Assembly: GCF_003672135.1 (NCBI RefSeq)
Contig: NC_039507.1
Coordinates: 3,224,001 to 3,288,000 of the forward strand
Source: Ooceraea biroi
Lineage: Eukaryota > Arthropoda > Insecta > Hymenoptera > Formicidae
Direction of reading: 5' to 3'
DNA length: 64,000 bases
Every line of letters begins with the position of its first letter. The stretch's first letter is position 1. Below are positions 24,791 through 36,739 of this stretch, piece by piece. Under the pieces are notes generated by a model, which was not told the origin of the DNA, did not search any database, and saw only the letters and a program-made list of their open reading frames with translations. A program made the position numbers and the translations under genes.

Positions 24791-25763
24791 GCACCACACG
24801 CTACACGCACGCCCGTTTGTTCGCTGCTCTATCTCTATCTCTCTCTCTCTCTTTCACACTGTTCTCCCTTTCTTTCGCACACACGATTAGCCCGCCAGCT
24901 TTTCGCAGCTCCTCACAGCTCAAATATTAATAGTCGCCTTTTCTTACTCTCGTCGCGGCCGATTACTCGCGACGACGTTGGCTTCGCAGTACGAATGCGC
25001 ACGCCGGTATCTCGATGTATCTCGAGCGGGACAAACGACTCAGACTCAACCGCACGTACGCACTACGCAAGTACGCAGGACGCCGTAGAACCGCCGACCG
25101 ACTACGACGGAGTTACCGTGCACGACGAATGCGCAGGCACGTATGTGCGCGCGCGCGCGCGCGTGCCACCGGCCTTTCAAAAACTCGCTGGTACGATGCG
25201 TCGCGGAATCGCGCGACGCAAATGAGCGATAGCTTTGCGGCAGGATATCTTGCTGGCGCAGATATTGGATAACTAGCGATCTCAGTGAGTGGATGGAGGA
25301 CCTCCGTGGAACGAACTGTCAACGACTGCGGAAATGACGTTGCGTACGCATCTACACATACGCGCATACGACCGGTCAGTCCTTGATGCAGCGAAATTCC
25401 GTTGGCGAACAATGCAAGTAACCGTCGAGTGCAACCGCAATGGCGCTGCCGTCAAGTTCACGTCGCGTTGCGCATGCGCGCGCACGACGCGCCATTGTCG
25501 TGCGCGAACGATCCGGCCGGCGAAACGTGATTTTTTAAGGATCAACGATTCTTACACCCGTCTGAAATTTGATGATCGCCACCCGCGAAAAATATTTATA
25601 ATTATAGGCCATCCCATTCGTAACTGACTTATGCTGACCATTATAAACATAGGAATTCGAAATTCACTAAATAGCGAGTCGATAAATATTCAAGTTGACT
25701 TGTTAATAAAAAGTAAACGTAATAATTATCGAACATGAAGATAAGATTTGAAATTTTTCTCAA

Positions 25764-26031
25764 ATAAAAATTATGACTCATATTCAGACGCGTTTACAAT
25801 GATAAAAATGCCTTCAATGTGACTTCTCAATCACTCAGGTGGTTGTTCAATCACTTTTATCGTTGTAAAGTCCGTATCAGTTTACGTATTGGGGATTGCG
25901 AAGTGAAGATTGGAATTTGACTAATCAGAACAAAGCACTCTTGGTCTGCTTTGTTCTGATTGGTCAAATTCCAATCTCCAATACGTAGTCTGATATTTCA
26001 GGCGTTCTGAATAAGGGCCATAATTTTTATG
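25764..26031. mobile_element. Palindromic MITE
   Basis: The two halves are inverted copies around a centre near 25930. The inner stem is nearly perfect: GATTGGAATTTGACTAATCA with AACAAAGCA pairs with its inverse across a short loop (about 25909-25978). The outer arms also match: AAAATTATGACTCATATTCA on the left against the inverse of TGAATAAGGGCCATAATTTT on the right. There is no coding potential. The target duplication could not be defined. It lies about 350 bases upstream of the LMAN2 start codon. Confidence 0.7.
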
Positions 26032-26377
26032 ACAATTGTATCACACTATTAATATTAGTAGCAAATTCTAATTACAATAATTATTTATTGTTTATAAGAC
26101 AAAAATATAAATAATATCTGCCGACCGGCGAATTCTGTTTTAAGTTACGCAACTACAGTATTTGTAGTCCTTGGTAGTATCGCGGTGACTTGTATTCGTG
26201 ACGTTGGTAGGTTAGCGCCACGGAGAGTCAGTGCGTGCCTGCGTGAGTGGCGCTTGGTCTGGCAAACTGAAGTGGTGGCTGCTGCGAACACCGCAGCCAT
26301 CCGCAATTCCGCATATTTATAATTTAGTGACGTGAACGTTTGAGGATCGCTCCGTTGACAGACGCAAGGAAGGAAAC

Positions 26378-28948
26378 ATGAATGCAATCATGTGGCTGTT
26401 TCTGCTCGTCGGCGTTTTGCAGTCTTCCGCCGCCGATTGGAACACGAAGGATTACATGAAACGAGAACATTCTCTGATCAAGCCGTATCAAGGTTTGCCG
26501 ATTTCGATTATCCTTATCCGCGCGTCTCAATATCGCACGTGACAAGGTTCTGTATTACGCATATTGGCACGGAGGCAGATTCATCTTTTCATTTCTTCAT
26601 TTATGATTTATCTGAAATACTCTAAATTAAAAATCACCCGCTCACACTGCGTGTGCGTGTGAGGTTAAGCAACGAACATTATTTTGATACGCAGAAGTTA
26701 TTTTCGACACTTTGTTATCTTTATAAAAACTTACGTGTTTTACAACTCTGTATAAAAGCAGTTTGTCGTAAGTCACAGAATTAGATGAGTGTAATATATG
26801 AAAGAGGTATTATAGCAGAAAAAAGCATTAATATGAAATATAGATCTTTTGCAAAAAACTTCCACAAAGTGCAATGACAGGAATGGTATGTGAAGATTAA
26901 TAATATAAAGCAATTAAATAATATAAATAATATATTAATATGCCAGAGATAATTTATAATAATTCAATATTACAAACTTATGTAAGATTTTATCTTGTCT
27001 TATTTTTGTATTCAAGATATAATATGAAATCAATATTGTTATATAATCAAAATGTTGATTTTATTGATATATATTTATAAAATCTACAGATTTTTATGTA
27101 TTACCTTACATCTTGTTTTATATATTCATGAAATTATTTCATATAAACAGGCACAGGTATGACGATACCTTATTGGGACTTTATGGGAAGTACAATGGTA
27201 ACGAATAATTACATCAGGTTAACACCTGATTTACAAAGTAAACAAGGTGCCTTATGGAATTCTGTTGTAAGTATTCTGCTCATAATTGTAGTTGTGATTT
27301 TAATTTGAACATAGAATTTATATACAAATGTAACACATGTATGTATATGTTAATTGATTTTTAAATTTGTCATTTGTAGCCATGCAATGTACGAAATTGG
27401 GAATTACAAATTCAGTTTAAAGTACATGGGAAGGGGAAAGATTTATTTGGAGATGGTTTTGTTATTTGGTATGCCAAAGAACGAATGAAATCAGGTCCAG
27501 TATTTGGAAATCAAGATTATTTCCAAGGATTAGGAATAATAGTCGACACGTACAGCAATCATAATGGCCAGCATAATGTAAGTTGAATACAACTGCGAAG
27601 TTCTAGGTAGAGTTCAATCAATTATTAAGTTTTAGCGATACATGATTGTCTTTAGTTATTTGTACCACTATTTGTGGTACTTGGGGAGGATATCCTGATT
27701 CACATAATATACATTTACATTTAAAGTTAAATAGATATAACTCTGGTATTTTATATGTAAATTCTTTTGTTTTTGTATATTTTCATAATATTTTCATAAA
27801 TTTACCTACAGCATCAACATCCTTATGTCTCGGCCATGATCAATAATGGAACTTTACATTATGATCACGATCGTGATGGTACTCATACACAACTTGCAGG
27901 ATGCGAGGCAAAGTTCAGAAATGTAGAATACGATACACACATAGCTATAAGATATGAAAACTCCGTCTTATCTGGTAAGTCGGACGCAATTGAATATTGC
28001 AATTTACTCAATATTTCCATTAGCTATCGTTGTTAAAGCGTTATTTAAACATTTTTTCTTCATACTCTCTTTATACTTCATATTTTCTATTTTGTCTTAT
28101 TGTGGATTATACTATGTCTTTATTTTGCGTTAGCTATTTAATTACCTTCTGCTTGAGGTTGTATGTGTGTGGGTGTGTGTGTGGATTGGAACGTGAGATA
28201 AAATAATATAATATCAATGACATCCTTTTTACTATGTTTTTATTAAAGTTATTCGATTTTTATTTGCAGTTTTCACGGATATGGCTAACAAAATGGCGTG
28301 GAAGGAATGCATGATAGTGAATGAGATTAGACTTCCAACAGGATACTATATTGGAATCTCCGCGACCACGGGTGATTTGTCGGACAATCATGATATATTG
28401 TCGGTTCGTTTATTCGAACTGGAGTCACCAGATGATGTAAGCACTTAAATATTTCATCTTTTATTTATATTTCCATGACAGAACAGTAATAAATATATAA
28501 AGAATTATACTATTTATATACTCTATAGTATATAGCTAAGTTTTAATTAAATAATTTTTAAATATCATTAATTTTTAGTTAAACTAATATATCTAATAAA
28601 AATATAAAAATTGTATGAGTGTAAGAATAATTAACAAGTCAAAACAATTTGATTTACAGCCTCAAGAAGACAGATCTCAAATTGTGCCATCAGCAGCGTA
28701 CTTTGACGCGCCAAGAGGTATACAGTCGAACAAAATACTATCGTATTGCACGTACACATGTTTCCGTTTTTTAACATTTTCGTCCTTTTGTTTCAGAACG
28801 CGTGGAGGATGAGAAACAATCTAGCATGAGTAATACAAAACTTTTTCTATTGATGCTCTTTTGCGCACTTGTATTAATGGTCTGCGTCGTCATTGCCATT
28901 ATGCAGTACCAAAAGCATCAGGAGAAGAGCAGAAAGCGTTTCTACTAA
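26378..28948 (+). CDS. LMAN2: VIP36-type L-type lectin (LMAN2 family), 7 exons, complete
   Basis: Exons: 26378-26492, 27151-27266, 27380-27577, 27812-27974, 28270-28436, 28660-28717, 28797-28948; 322 residues (human VIP36 356). All junctions are GT-AG with matching phases. VIP36 is a type I membrane lectin that binds high-mannose glycans in the ER-Golgi pathway and sorts glycoproteins. Visible: signal peptide 1-19 (MNAIMWLFLLVGVLQSSAA); carbohydrate-recognition domain from about 30 to 260 with WYAKER (107-112) and the calcium/sugar-binding DTYSNHN (133-139); YDHDRDG (160-166); cysteines at 174 and in KECMIV; one membrane span about 288-308; a short cytosolic tail ending KSRKRFY, as in animal VIP36. 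N155 in NNGT is a glycosylation site. VIPL (LMAN2L) is the close alternative. Confidence 0.95.
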
Positions 28949-31735
28949 GTCATATTTTTAGGTAGCGTATCTTAAGCAGCTTGTCGATTTCTCCTTTATC
29001 CAGGATTTTTCATACGTAACTGTAATGTAAGTCATAAAAGTGCGAATCTGAAGACTGTCTTTATTGCTCCAAAAGTTAGCGTGTATTATTATTATTATTA
29101 TTATTTTGCAAGCTCGGCAGGGTAAAGGAGAGATGCGTATAGATGTAACTATTCTAAATTCATAAATTGATTCGAAATCTGAATTCCTCTGTTCTACTAT
29201 ATTCTACAATTCGTTCCTATTCTCGTACGTGTCACTCTATATTCGTTTGTCGGAATCAATATATGTTCACTTGATTTATTTACTTCATTTTATAATACAC
29301 ATAAAAATATAAATGTATTTATTAGTTTCTCAACCAAAGTTATTGCTTCTTTTAATGCTGCAGGAAAATTTGGCAAGAATAAGATTTTATATACTTGACT
29401 TCTAAAAAAATACATAGGATCGAAAGGTATATATAGTTAACTATTTACTGTCACGTGTATAATGCTAATTGTACTTTAGACGGGTCTTGAAGAAAACTTT
29501 GTGTATTATACACATATACATTTAATTTCGAGCGAACGTTCAAGATCTAAGGTGATATATCTCTCCAAAATTTTTGGTTAAAGTGATATGCGATTGTATA
29601 AATTAATTCTAACAAGTGCAGTGGTCGTAGGTATTTAAGGAAATACATCACACATAAGGGATAAGAGGATATACTTGCTTAGAGAGACAAAATATAGGAA
29701 TTGTAATTTCTATATTTTGTAATTGTATTTTAATTTCTATTCGGGCAGTTTCTCTTCCTTTTACTTTTCGGAATAATTATTTTCATATACAGATTAAATA
29801 CTGCGAAAAAAAGACTTTATTAATATAGGTTTTTTATCTGTACATACAGGAAATTAAAGTATACACGAAGCTCCCACGTTGCATAAAAACAAATTTACAT
29901 CCGCAGTTGTTCACGAATGATCTTCGAGTCCATGATTTTAAACAGACTGTTATACACGTACTAACACTGCATGCGAGTGCAATGCATTAAAATACGCAAT
30001 ATGGGAGATTCTATTGTATCTCGATATAAAGTAATTACATAATATAACTCTCTGTATTGTAGTTTTTTTATATGGAAATTGAGAAAAAAGGGAACCAAGC
30101 CATTTAATAAACAATCTTGTTATCGAGATGATGTTATCATTCGAAACAATAATGTATCATGATCTGTTGCCAAATATAAATAAATATGTCTATAATTCTA
30201 AACCAAAAAGCATCTTTTCTATACGAGGTACGAGAGTATTAAAACTTATCACTTATTAATATATTGGAACGAGGTATTTTTTTAACTCTGCGCTAGATTT
30301 CTTACTACACGTTGACAAAAATATACATTTGTACATCAGAATGTAAGAATTCGTGATGTTTTAACACATTTTAACTCGTTTAATTTGTTTGCTTTGAGGA
30401 AGCGGAAATAGATTATATTTTTATCATCAACGATAAAATTATTTAAACAGAAAATACGAAGGCACATCCATGTCTTGTTTTATCTTTTTACTATCATTCC
30501 TCTCGTTTTAGTTCCTATATCCTTGTACGATACAACGTGATGGAAGTGTCTTTAGCTCTACAGACAGATATGCTCATTTATAATTCTAGTAGATCTAAAC
30601 ACTTAACATCGATGTTGCTGTTCATATTGTACATACGTGTCTAGTCCTTCGGAAGAGCATCACTTTAGTAACCGAGTTTCACGATATCCTAACAGAGTGC
30701 TCTTCATGTTTAGTCGCCACTACACAATATTTTCTATAAACATCATATTTTACTTTCACATAAGAATAGCTTGCTAAATAATCTAAAATTATTTACAGTA
30801 CATTACATAGGTTGCATACTGCCTAGCTCGCCGTACAAACTAAAATTTCATCGTTTTCTAATGAATGATAATATGTATATATATTCTATAAACCTAAAAA
30901 TGCAATTTTTACAACTTACAATATTAAAACAAGGTCTCGTCTCCAATCAGTCTCCGAAAACGGAATACAAAAATATTAAGCATTCCTCTCCCTCTCTCTC
31001 TTTTTTTTTGTTGGCAGTAATGCTTAGGAAAATATATCGATCTTAAAATATATGTTAATATTCCGAAGCAGATTATGATTTACTTATGAAAGCCTAACGT
31101 AACTACTATATGCTGCCTGAGGCGTCGGTAACATCGAAACGCACTATTTTCTACTTTCATATCATACACACATATAACATACATATGACATACATATGTG
31201 TCAGACATTCAAGAAAAATGCTGCCTTTACTTATACTTCGCATAATGTTATTGACGTAACAAAGTTTTTTTCTCTCAACTTTCAAATTGTACTGTACATT
31301 GCGTAGTTATCTAGTGTAATAGATGGTATTGCGTAGATTATATTAAGGACATTATACGTGTAAAAATGATATTCAGCAAATTAAAACGTCATCAGTTGCG
31401 TCACGTTGTTGCGCCGAAAACTTAAATCTTTTATCAGTTTTACGACGCGAAAATATGTCTTTTAGAATAAACGGAGCATGTGATTTACGCTGCACGAACT
31501 GTATATTTTATAAAAAACATTTTCTTAGCGTATATTAAATACTACATAATCCTGCTTTCTTAAATTTTACTCGTTCCCCAATCTGAAAATTTCCTAGCAG
31601 GGTAATTTATCTTTAAGACAGGTCATATTAAACTAATTATAACAATATAGATAGCCATTAAGGTAGTAATACCGATTCATCAGGTCTAAGAAGCTCCAAA
31701 GAGATCTGGGGGAATTCAATCACATAGAATCGTGA
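28949..31735. other. Tail-to-tail 3' flanks of LMAN2 and WFS1
   Basis: LMAN2 (plus) and wolframin (minus) end toward each other. Candidate plus-strand polyadenylation signals lie at 30106-30111 and 30179-30184, so the LMAN2 3' UTR may be about 1.2 kb. A short (ATT)n patch sits at about 29086-29105. The rest is AT-rich with no recognisable gene; the ORF at 30771-31046 is low-complexity. Confidence 0.5.
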
Positions 31736-34700
31736 TTACTTGAACATCACGATCGGATTTAACAAAAAGTTCAATACAGTCTTCACGCTGAGACAAAGAT
31801 CTCCAATGATAGAGCTTAAGCTAATATGATACCTGTGACGTTTGTAAGACGTGTTTAACTCGAGAGAGTTGCACGCGAGGCATCCCGCTGCCTCCAGATC
31901 GACGTGTGGATCGGTGCCGCCGAGGAGAGATTCTCTCTCCAAGCCGTCGTTCAGAAGCGTGCCGGAAAACCAAATCTTGTCGCCCGGATATATGTTCAGG
32001 CTGAAATTGGTGAAAGAATGGTCCGCGACAAGGCGTATCTCCGTCGTGCTTCCCCATATGCCGTTTTTCATTTTCACGAAAATCTCGAACTCGTACTGAT
32101 TCCAAGCCAGAAGATGGCACTTGCTTTTCTTCTTTTGGATGCTCGTGATGTGCTTGCAGTTCTTCCTACGAGTCTCGTCGCCGGAATTGCAGTCCTCCTG
32201 ATACGGCTCTCCGTACATGCAACTGAGTATTGCTTTAATATTGTCGGGCAATTTGTTCAGGACGACAGCCATGTTGTTCTTGATCGATTTCAGCTTGATA
32301 TTCGTCACGTAGCCTTCCCACGAGATCGGTACGCCCTCCAACTGAGTGCACTGCACCTGCACTTGCGCTTTCGATGACAACTCCTCCCAGGCAGGTTGAT
32401 GGCAATAGTTCTGATACTGATCCCACGTTAAGGTGGAAACGTCGTATGATGCTACGTCGGATTCCTGTTTATACTCCATTATCGTCGGCCACAATAAGAA
32501 CGTCGCAGCGCCAACGCCGAGAGCAATCTACAGAAATTGTTCACGGTCAATTGTAGATGTAAACAAATACTTTAGAAGGTGTCCAAATCTATGAGGAATA
32601 TGACAGGATGTGGACCTACCTGGACAAGTGTAATGATCCAATTGAATCTTGGCGCTCTGGTTCTCCTCAGATACCACGAAGCCAAGAATGGCATTCCTCC
32701 GAGTAGAGCGGTAACCGCTATTCTCATTGCCAAGTCGTTTTCTGACAAATATTTGGCAGCGGCAACGATCGGCAAGATAATCGAGGCTATACTAGCAATT
32801 GGAAGAAACAAGACCATACCGACAAGCGCGAGAGCGCCTCTGATTAGACCGTACCACGTGGCACCTTGAGAACTGAAGATCGCTATCTGCCACCAGCTCA
32901 GGGTAACGCAATGAGGTATCAAAGTTCGATACGTGCCACGCCAACCGTCTCTCGCGGCCATCTTCGCGAAGACTGCCGGTATCAGAAGATAAAATACCGC
33001 ACGAAAGTTCAGGCAGAATTCGATGCCGTTGCCGACTACGTACGACGCAAACGTCGGCACTCTGATATCCAGGAATCTCCAACCCTGCGCGACAACCATG
33101 TCCGTCTCGTAGGGGTACTTGGCGAGAACGTGCACGCCAAAGCTGAAGAGGGCTAGGAAGTCGGGAAACCGCGACGAGGTCTTCCACATGAAACTGAAAA
33201 GCGTGATGAGGGTGAGAGCGACCGCCATTATGGTAAATTCGGATTGCGGAGTCCACTGGTGAGCTATCAGCGGATAGATCATCAAGTTCAGTAGCAACGC
33301 GAGGAAAAAATGACCGTACGGTTTCAGATTGTTACGACAGAACTGGTACTCCGCTTCCTCGGGGTTTAGATTGCCGCCCGAGTAGCTCAAGAACAGGCCC
33401 GACCACACGCGGAAATCGTTAAATTCGCGTTTCCGCTGCAGCATTTGAAAAGTGGCCACCACCATAACTATGAACGATAAGTAATAGAAGGCCATTGGTA
33501 TAAAAAGTAATAGGCTCTCCGTGCCAAACAAGGAGTACAGTAAGAGTAATAGGAGAACGTGCAGATTTGACGTAAAGAGAATCTTCCCGATCGACGTCCC
33601 TTTGCGACCTAGCGTTTCAACCAGCCAGCTGTAAAGGCGCTTCAGCGACGCAAGCGGGTGAACGAATGGCCGTTGCAGCAACGGCACCGTGTCCAACGCC
33701 AATTCGGCTGGATCCACCATGCACAGGGCATGCGAAACTATCGGAAGCATTCCACGCGCGTAGCTCGCAGCCGCGGAGACTAGAGCGGCCTCCGTGATCT
33801 TCTCGCCTTGATGACTCGCCCAGTCTGCAATTATGCGGCAGGATATGCTTGTAAGCACACAGAAAGAATGCAACACCGTAGAAAATTCCAAGAAAAGTTC
33901 CTTTACCATGAGTGTCACTCGCTTCTTCATCTTTCACGGACGCGGAGTCATCAGGAAGCCCGTTTCTGGGGAAGCAATCGTTATCATTGTCCTTTTGCGA
34001 CGAGTTGCTAGAAACGTCATTCGAGTGAAAGTTACTGGTCGACGGTGATGACACATTTCTCATGCGTCTTTGCAGCTGCTCCATGGTAATAAAGTCCTCG
34101 CCATTTGACAAGCTGACAGAGAAGACATTTCGTATTCAGTACATGGTATATGCGATGTATTTGTTTAATCATTTAACATCAAGCTACTCACCTCATGAAC
34201 ATTTCTCTCGCCGCTTTTCTAACCAATTTCTCGTCTTGCGTCATGTCTAGGCAGCTCTTCACGTCGTAATAGTTATGCTTGGTGATACCGCGGCCTGTGG
34301 CTAGGCACTTCCTGAGGATATCAGTTGCTTCCAGGTTTCCTTGCTCTGAGGCTTTCGTCAGCCAATACACACCCAACTTTGCGTTCTCCTCTTTATCGAT
34401 GTCAAGCTCTTAAAATGCACATTCTCTACGTTAGATAAAATAAATATGCAGCAAAACTGAAGGTAGGCAACCTGATGTGGGAAAAGCTTTGGCAAAGAAC
34501 TTGTACTGCTGCTTACCGCATCGTTCCTCCAACAATTGTTTAGCCAAAATCACTTGAGATTCTGGACAGCCATCCTCCGCCAATCGGGAGCGTAGCCGTC
34601 TAAGAGAACCCTTAGGTCCATCTATTAATAGGATTTACAGTTACCAAATTGTTCACTCATGATTCATTATTTCGTCACATGAAGTGTGTTAATACTGAAA

Positions 34701-35234
34701 AATGAGTTCTATGCGTAGTTCCTACTATAAGCGGTGTACTGCAACTGCAATTAATTAAGAGTAACTTTCCAAGTTTTACTCAAATTGCGTTTGCATTTTT
34801 ATTGATACATAATAATTATTATTATGTCGTTAATTTTGTGTCTAATCAATTAATAAATTTTCTTTATCTGTAACCTGAAGTTAGAGCTTTATTGACTTAT
34901 TTAATTCCACATTGCAACGTAACAATGTCTCCGGCGGCTAATCGTCAAAGATTAATTTCCATCGAGCTCCGCTCGACAATTAGGCATTTGTTCGTTCGCA
35001 AAAGACAGGGTAACGAGAACGCATCGTATGTCGCGCCATCGTTTTTTTTTGGTCATAAGTCACGTGCGCTTCGCAGACGTAAACAGTTTATGTGCCCTTG
35101 TCCCGGTTGTTTTCCAGGCGTTCGCGTTCCCTCGTGTTCCCTCGAGCGTACGAAATCGCAATTCAGAGATGATTACCGTGCAGCGTCCACTGTTTTCTGC
35201 CGGATCTACCAGACAGCGGTACGATACCAGCCAT
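31736..35234 (-). CDS. WFS1: Wolframin, ER multi-pass membrane protein, 6 exons, complete
   Basis: Exons (minus): 35234-35177, 34621-34472, 34408-34192, 34112-33907, 33824-32620, 32527-31736; 875 residues (human 890). Phases match at every junction (1, 1, 2, 1, 0). Wolframin sits in the ER membrane and supports calcium balance and the unfolded-protein response. Visible: N-terminal cytosolic part with Sel1-like repeat sequence (GVYWLTKASEQGNLEATDIL, then RKCLATGRGIT), matching human LLRRCLADRRGIT; a Ser/Asn-rich acidic linker (about 145-205); about nine membrane spans from about 290 to 625, including FYYLSFIVMVVATFQML; and a luminal C-terminal domain with LTWDQYQNYC, CTQLEG and CLACNSLEL, all matching human counterparts. 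Exon 1 codes only 19 residues (MAGIVPLSGRSGRKQWTLH). The frame change at 33824-33907 is an 82-bp intron and not a mutation. Confidence 0.95.
34622..35176 (-). other. Intron 1 of WFS1
   Basis: Minus-strand intron GTAATC…TTAATAG. No other feature recognised. Confidence 0.75.
35177..35234 (-). CDS. WFS1: First coding exon of wolframin (short)
   Basis: Minus-strand ATG at 35234-35232 begins MAGIVPLSGRSGRKQWTLH and stops at a GTAATC donor after one base of the next codon. Exon 2 starts after TTAATAG with two bases that complete the codon as Asp, giving LHDGPKGSLRRLRSRLAEDG. The phase fits exactly. It is read from frame and splice sites alone. Confidence 0.75.
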
Positions 35235-35724
35235 GATTCACGATCGGAGCGGAGAGCGCTTTGCAATCGTCGCTGCGACTCTCGCTCGCGAATATCGTAC
35301 GACGTACGTCCGTCCTTTCGCAATGCAGATCACCGAACGTGAAACGTCAAAGTCACCAACCAGTCACAACACACTCGTTCGCCGTGCAACCCGCCGAGCG
35401 CTCCTGTTGAATAGCTGGTTAAGCGTGGGTGAGCGATGCTACGCGGCGCGTGCGCGTCTCCGCTCTGGAATAGGTTAGAGTCAGGTTAGGTACGTAAACA
35501 AACTCGTGAACGCGCCATTTCACAAATGATTCATTCGCATATTTATCAATCTTCTGCGTGTAAAATCTCGTTTAATTCCATCATCGGTTTATGCAATAAG
35601 ATTTCGAGATAATGGTCGAAAGTATTTTATATATTATTTGTGAAACAAACTTTCATTTTATTCTTCTAACAATATTTTTATTTTATCGCGCGAATGTGAT
35701 GCAACAGATCTGGTTTGCCCAAAC
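35235..35724. promoter_or_regulatory. Short head-to-head region between WFS1 and the orphan plus-strand exon
   Basis: About 490 bases, CpG-rich on the WFS1 side (35240-35480) and AT-rich nearer 35725. It is a likely wolframin promoter, and a bidirectional one if the orphan exon is real. No TATA box seen. Confidence 0.45.
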
Positions 35725-35772
35725 ATGGCGGCCGATAGAAAATTGGCGGATGCTGCAACTCTAATTGAAAGG
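35725..35772 (+). CDS. Orphan candidate first exon (MAADRKLADAATLIER…)
   Basis: ATG at 35725 in the context CAAACATGGCGGCCGATAG opens MAADRKLADAATLIE plus two bases before a good donor GTATGT at 35773. A phase-matching continuation exists: acceptor ATTCATAG at 36278, then KHFEQFLVTRK and either a stop (36315-36317) or a donor GTAAGT at 36315. I do not recognise the protein. Alternatively ATGGCGGC is a YY1/Pleiohomeotic-like binding motif at a promoter, and the frame is incidental. A second possible continuation at about 36672-36750 is ruled out because it is antisense to a sarcoglycan exon. Confidence 0.35.
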
Positions 35773-36531
35773 TATGTATAATTGAGAGGTATTTCAAAAC
35801 ATAATAATAAATAATCATTTATACGGCGAAGAATTTTTTATTTTTTGAATAAGCGTGCGCATTTCTTTATTTAATTCATAAAGTAAAGCTACGTTAAAGT
35901 ATAAAAAGTTGCAAGCAACATGTAAATCGTTGATAAAAATAAATGCTATTGTAAATATAATATGAATTTTATTGTTTTCATTTTAAACAGCTACTGTACT
36001 GTATGTCGAAACACGCTATTGCTAATGTATATGTCAAGTATAATTGTTTCTTATTTAAATACGAACTTATCTACAATTTTATTATAAAGTATTACATCAT
36101 ACAATATGATTATATCATTATAAAATCACGTGGATTATGCAGCTCGATTGCTACAATGCAGACAGTTCTATACAATGTGTTATACGCTATTACATATGTT
36201 TTATATGTTATATGTATTACATTCTATGCAATGTGTGAACAAAACAGTTTTTTATATTCGTGATTCATTTATTCATAGGAAACATTTCGAACAGTTTCTC
36301 GTAACTCGTAAGACGTAAGTCGGTTCCTCAAAAAACTTAGCATATCAGCCGAACATATAATGTAAAACTCGAAAAGCGTGACGCAAATACATGTTTATGT
36401 TTACTGATAATAAATGACGCGTATATTTAATATCTGATTCAACTTGCAAATTTGGAGCCGGTTTCGGTGAGTTGGCAATTTCCGGCATATCTCGAAACGT
36501 ACGTCAATCGAAAGCCACCCGCGAACAATAT
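35773..36531. other. 3' flank of the sarcoglycan gene; possible orphan-gene intron
   Basis: AT-rich DNA beyond the sarcoglycan stop. A minus-strand AATAAA candidate lies at 36273-36268. A small plus-strand candidate exon at 36279-36314 overlaps this. Otherwise nothing recognised. Confidence 0.4.
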
Positions 36532-36739
36532 TCATTCAGCAGAACCATGTCTTCGCGGGCTGCTCGTGTAGTCAGAAATCGGCGCGCAAACCGGCACTGT
36601 GAATGCGGGAGACAAAAATAAGTAGTCGAATAATGCAGAATTGTAAAAGTCGCGATTCGATAATACGTACAAGTTAGTCGGTCCGGTATAAGGCGGCGGG
36701 TTTGGACGAATGTACGGATTGCAACGTTCGCCGGAGACT
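36532..36739 (-). CDS. SGCE: Sarcoglycan exon 9: PPPY tail and stop
   Basis: After CTTTTAG, reads VSGERCNPYIRPNPPPYTGP and then about 50 further residues to TGA at 36534-36532. PPPY (about 407-410) is a class I WW-domain ligand. The last part of the exon (after TNLYVL) looks less conserved in character, so a further splice or an alternative end cannot be excluded. Confidence 0.75.

Larger units (their letters stand above)
24586..26377. promoter_or_regulatory. Head-to-head intergenic region, CaaX gene and LMAN2
   Basis: The two flanking genes are transcribed away from each other from 24585 (minus) and 26378 (plus). The region contains TC-rich tracts (24766-24790 and 24829-24851), a CpG-rich block at about 24940-25530 including a (GC)n stretch near 25148, and a palindromic MITE at about 25764-26031. 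The CpG block is a likely promoter region. ORFs here overlap on both strands and read as Arg/Ala-rich GC translation. Confidence 0.5.

Noticed and set aside
31904..32377. 157-codon plus-strand ORF opposite the wolframin last exon
   Set aside because: Shadow of the WFS1 coding strand.
33617..34111. Apparent frameshift in wolframin between the frames at 34111 and 33930
   Set aside because: Explained by an 82-bp GT-AG intron (33906-33825) that restores the frame as THDWASHQ.
35461..35495. GGTTAG repeats resembling the insect telomere unit TTAGG
   Set aside because: Only two scattered copies, not a tandem array.
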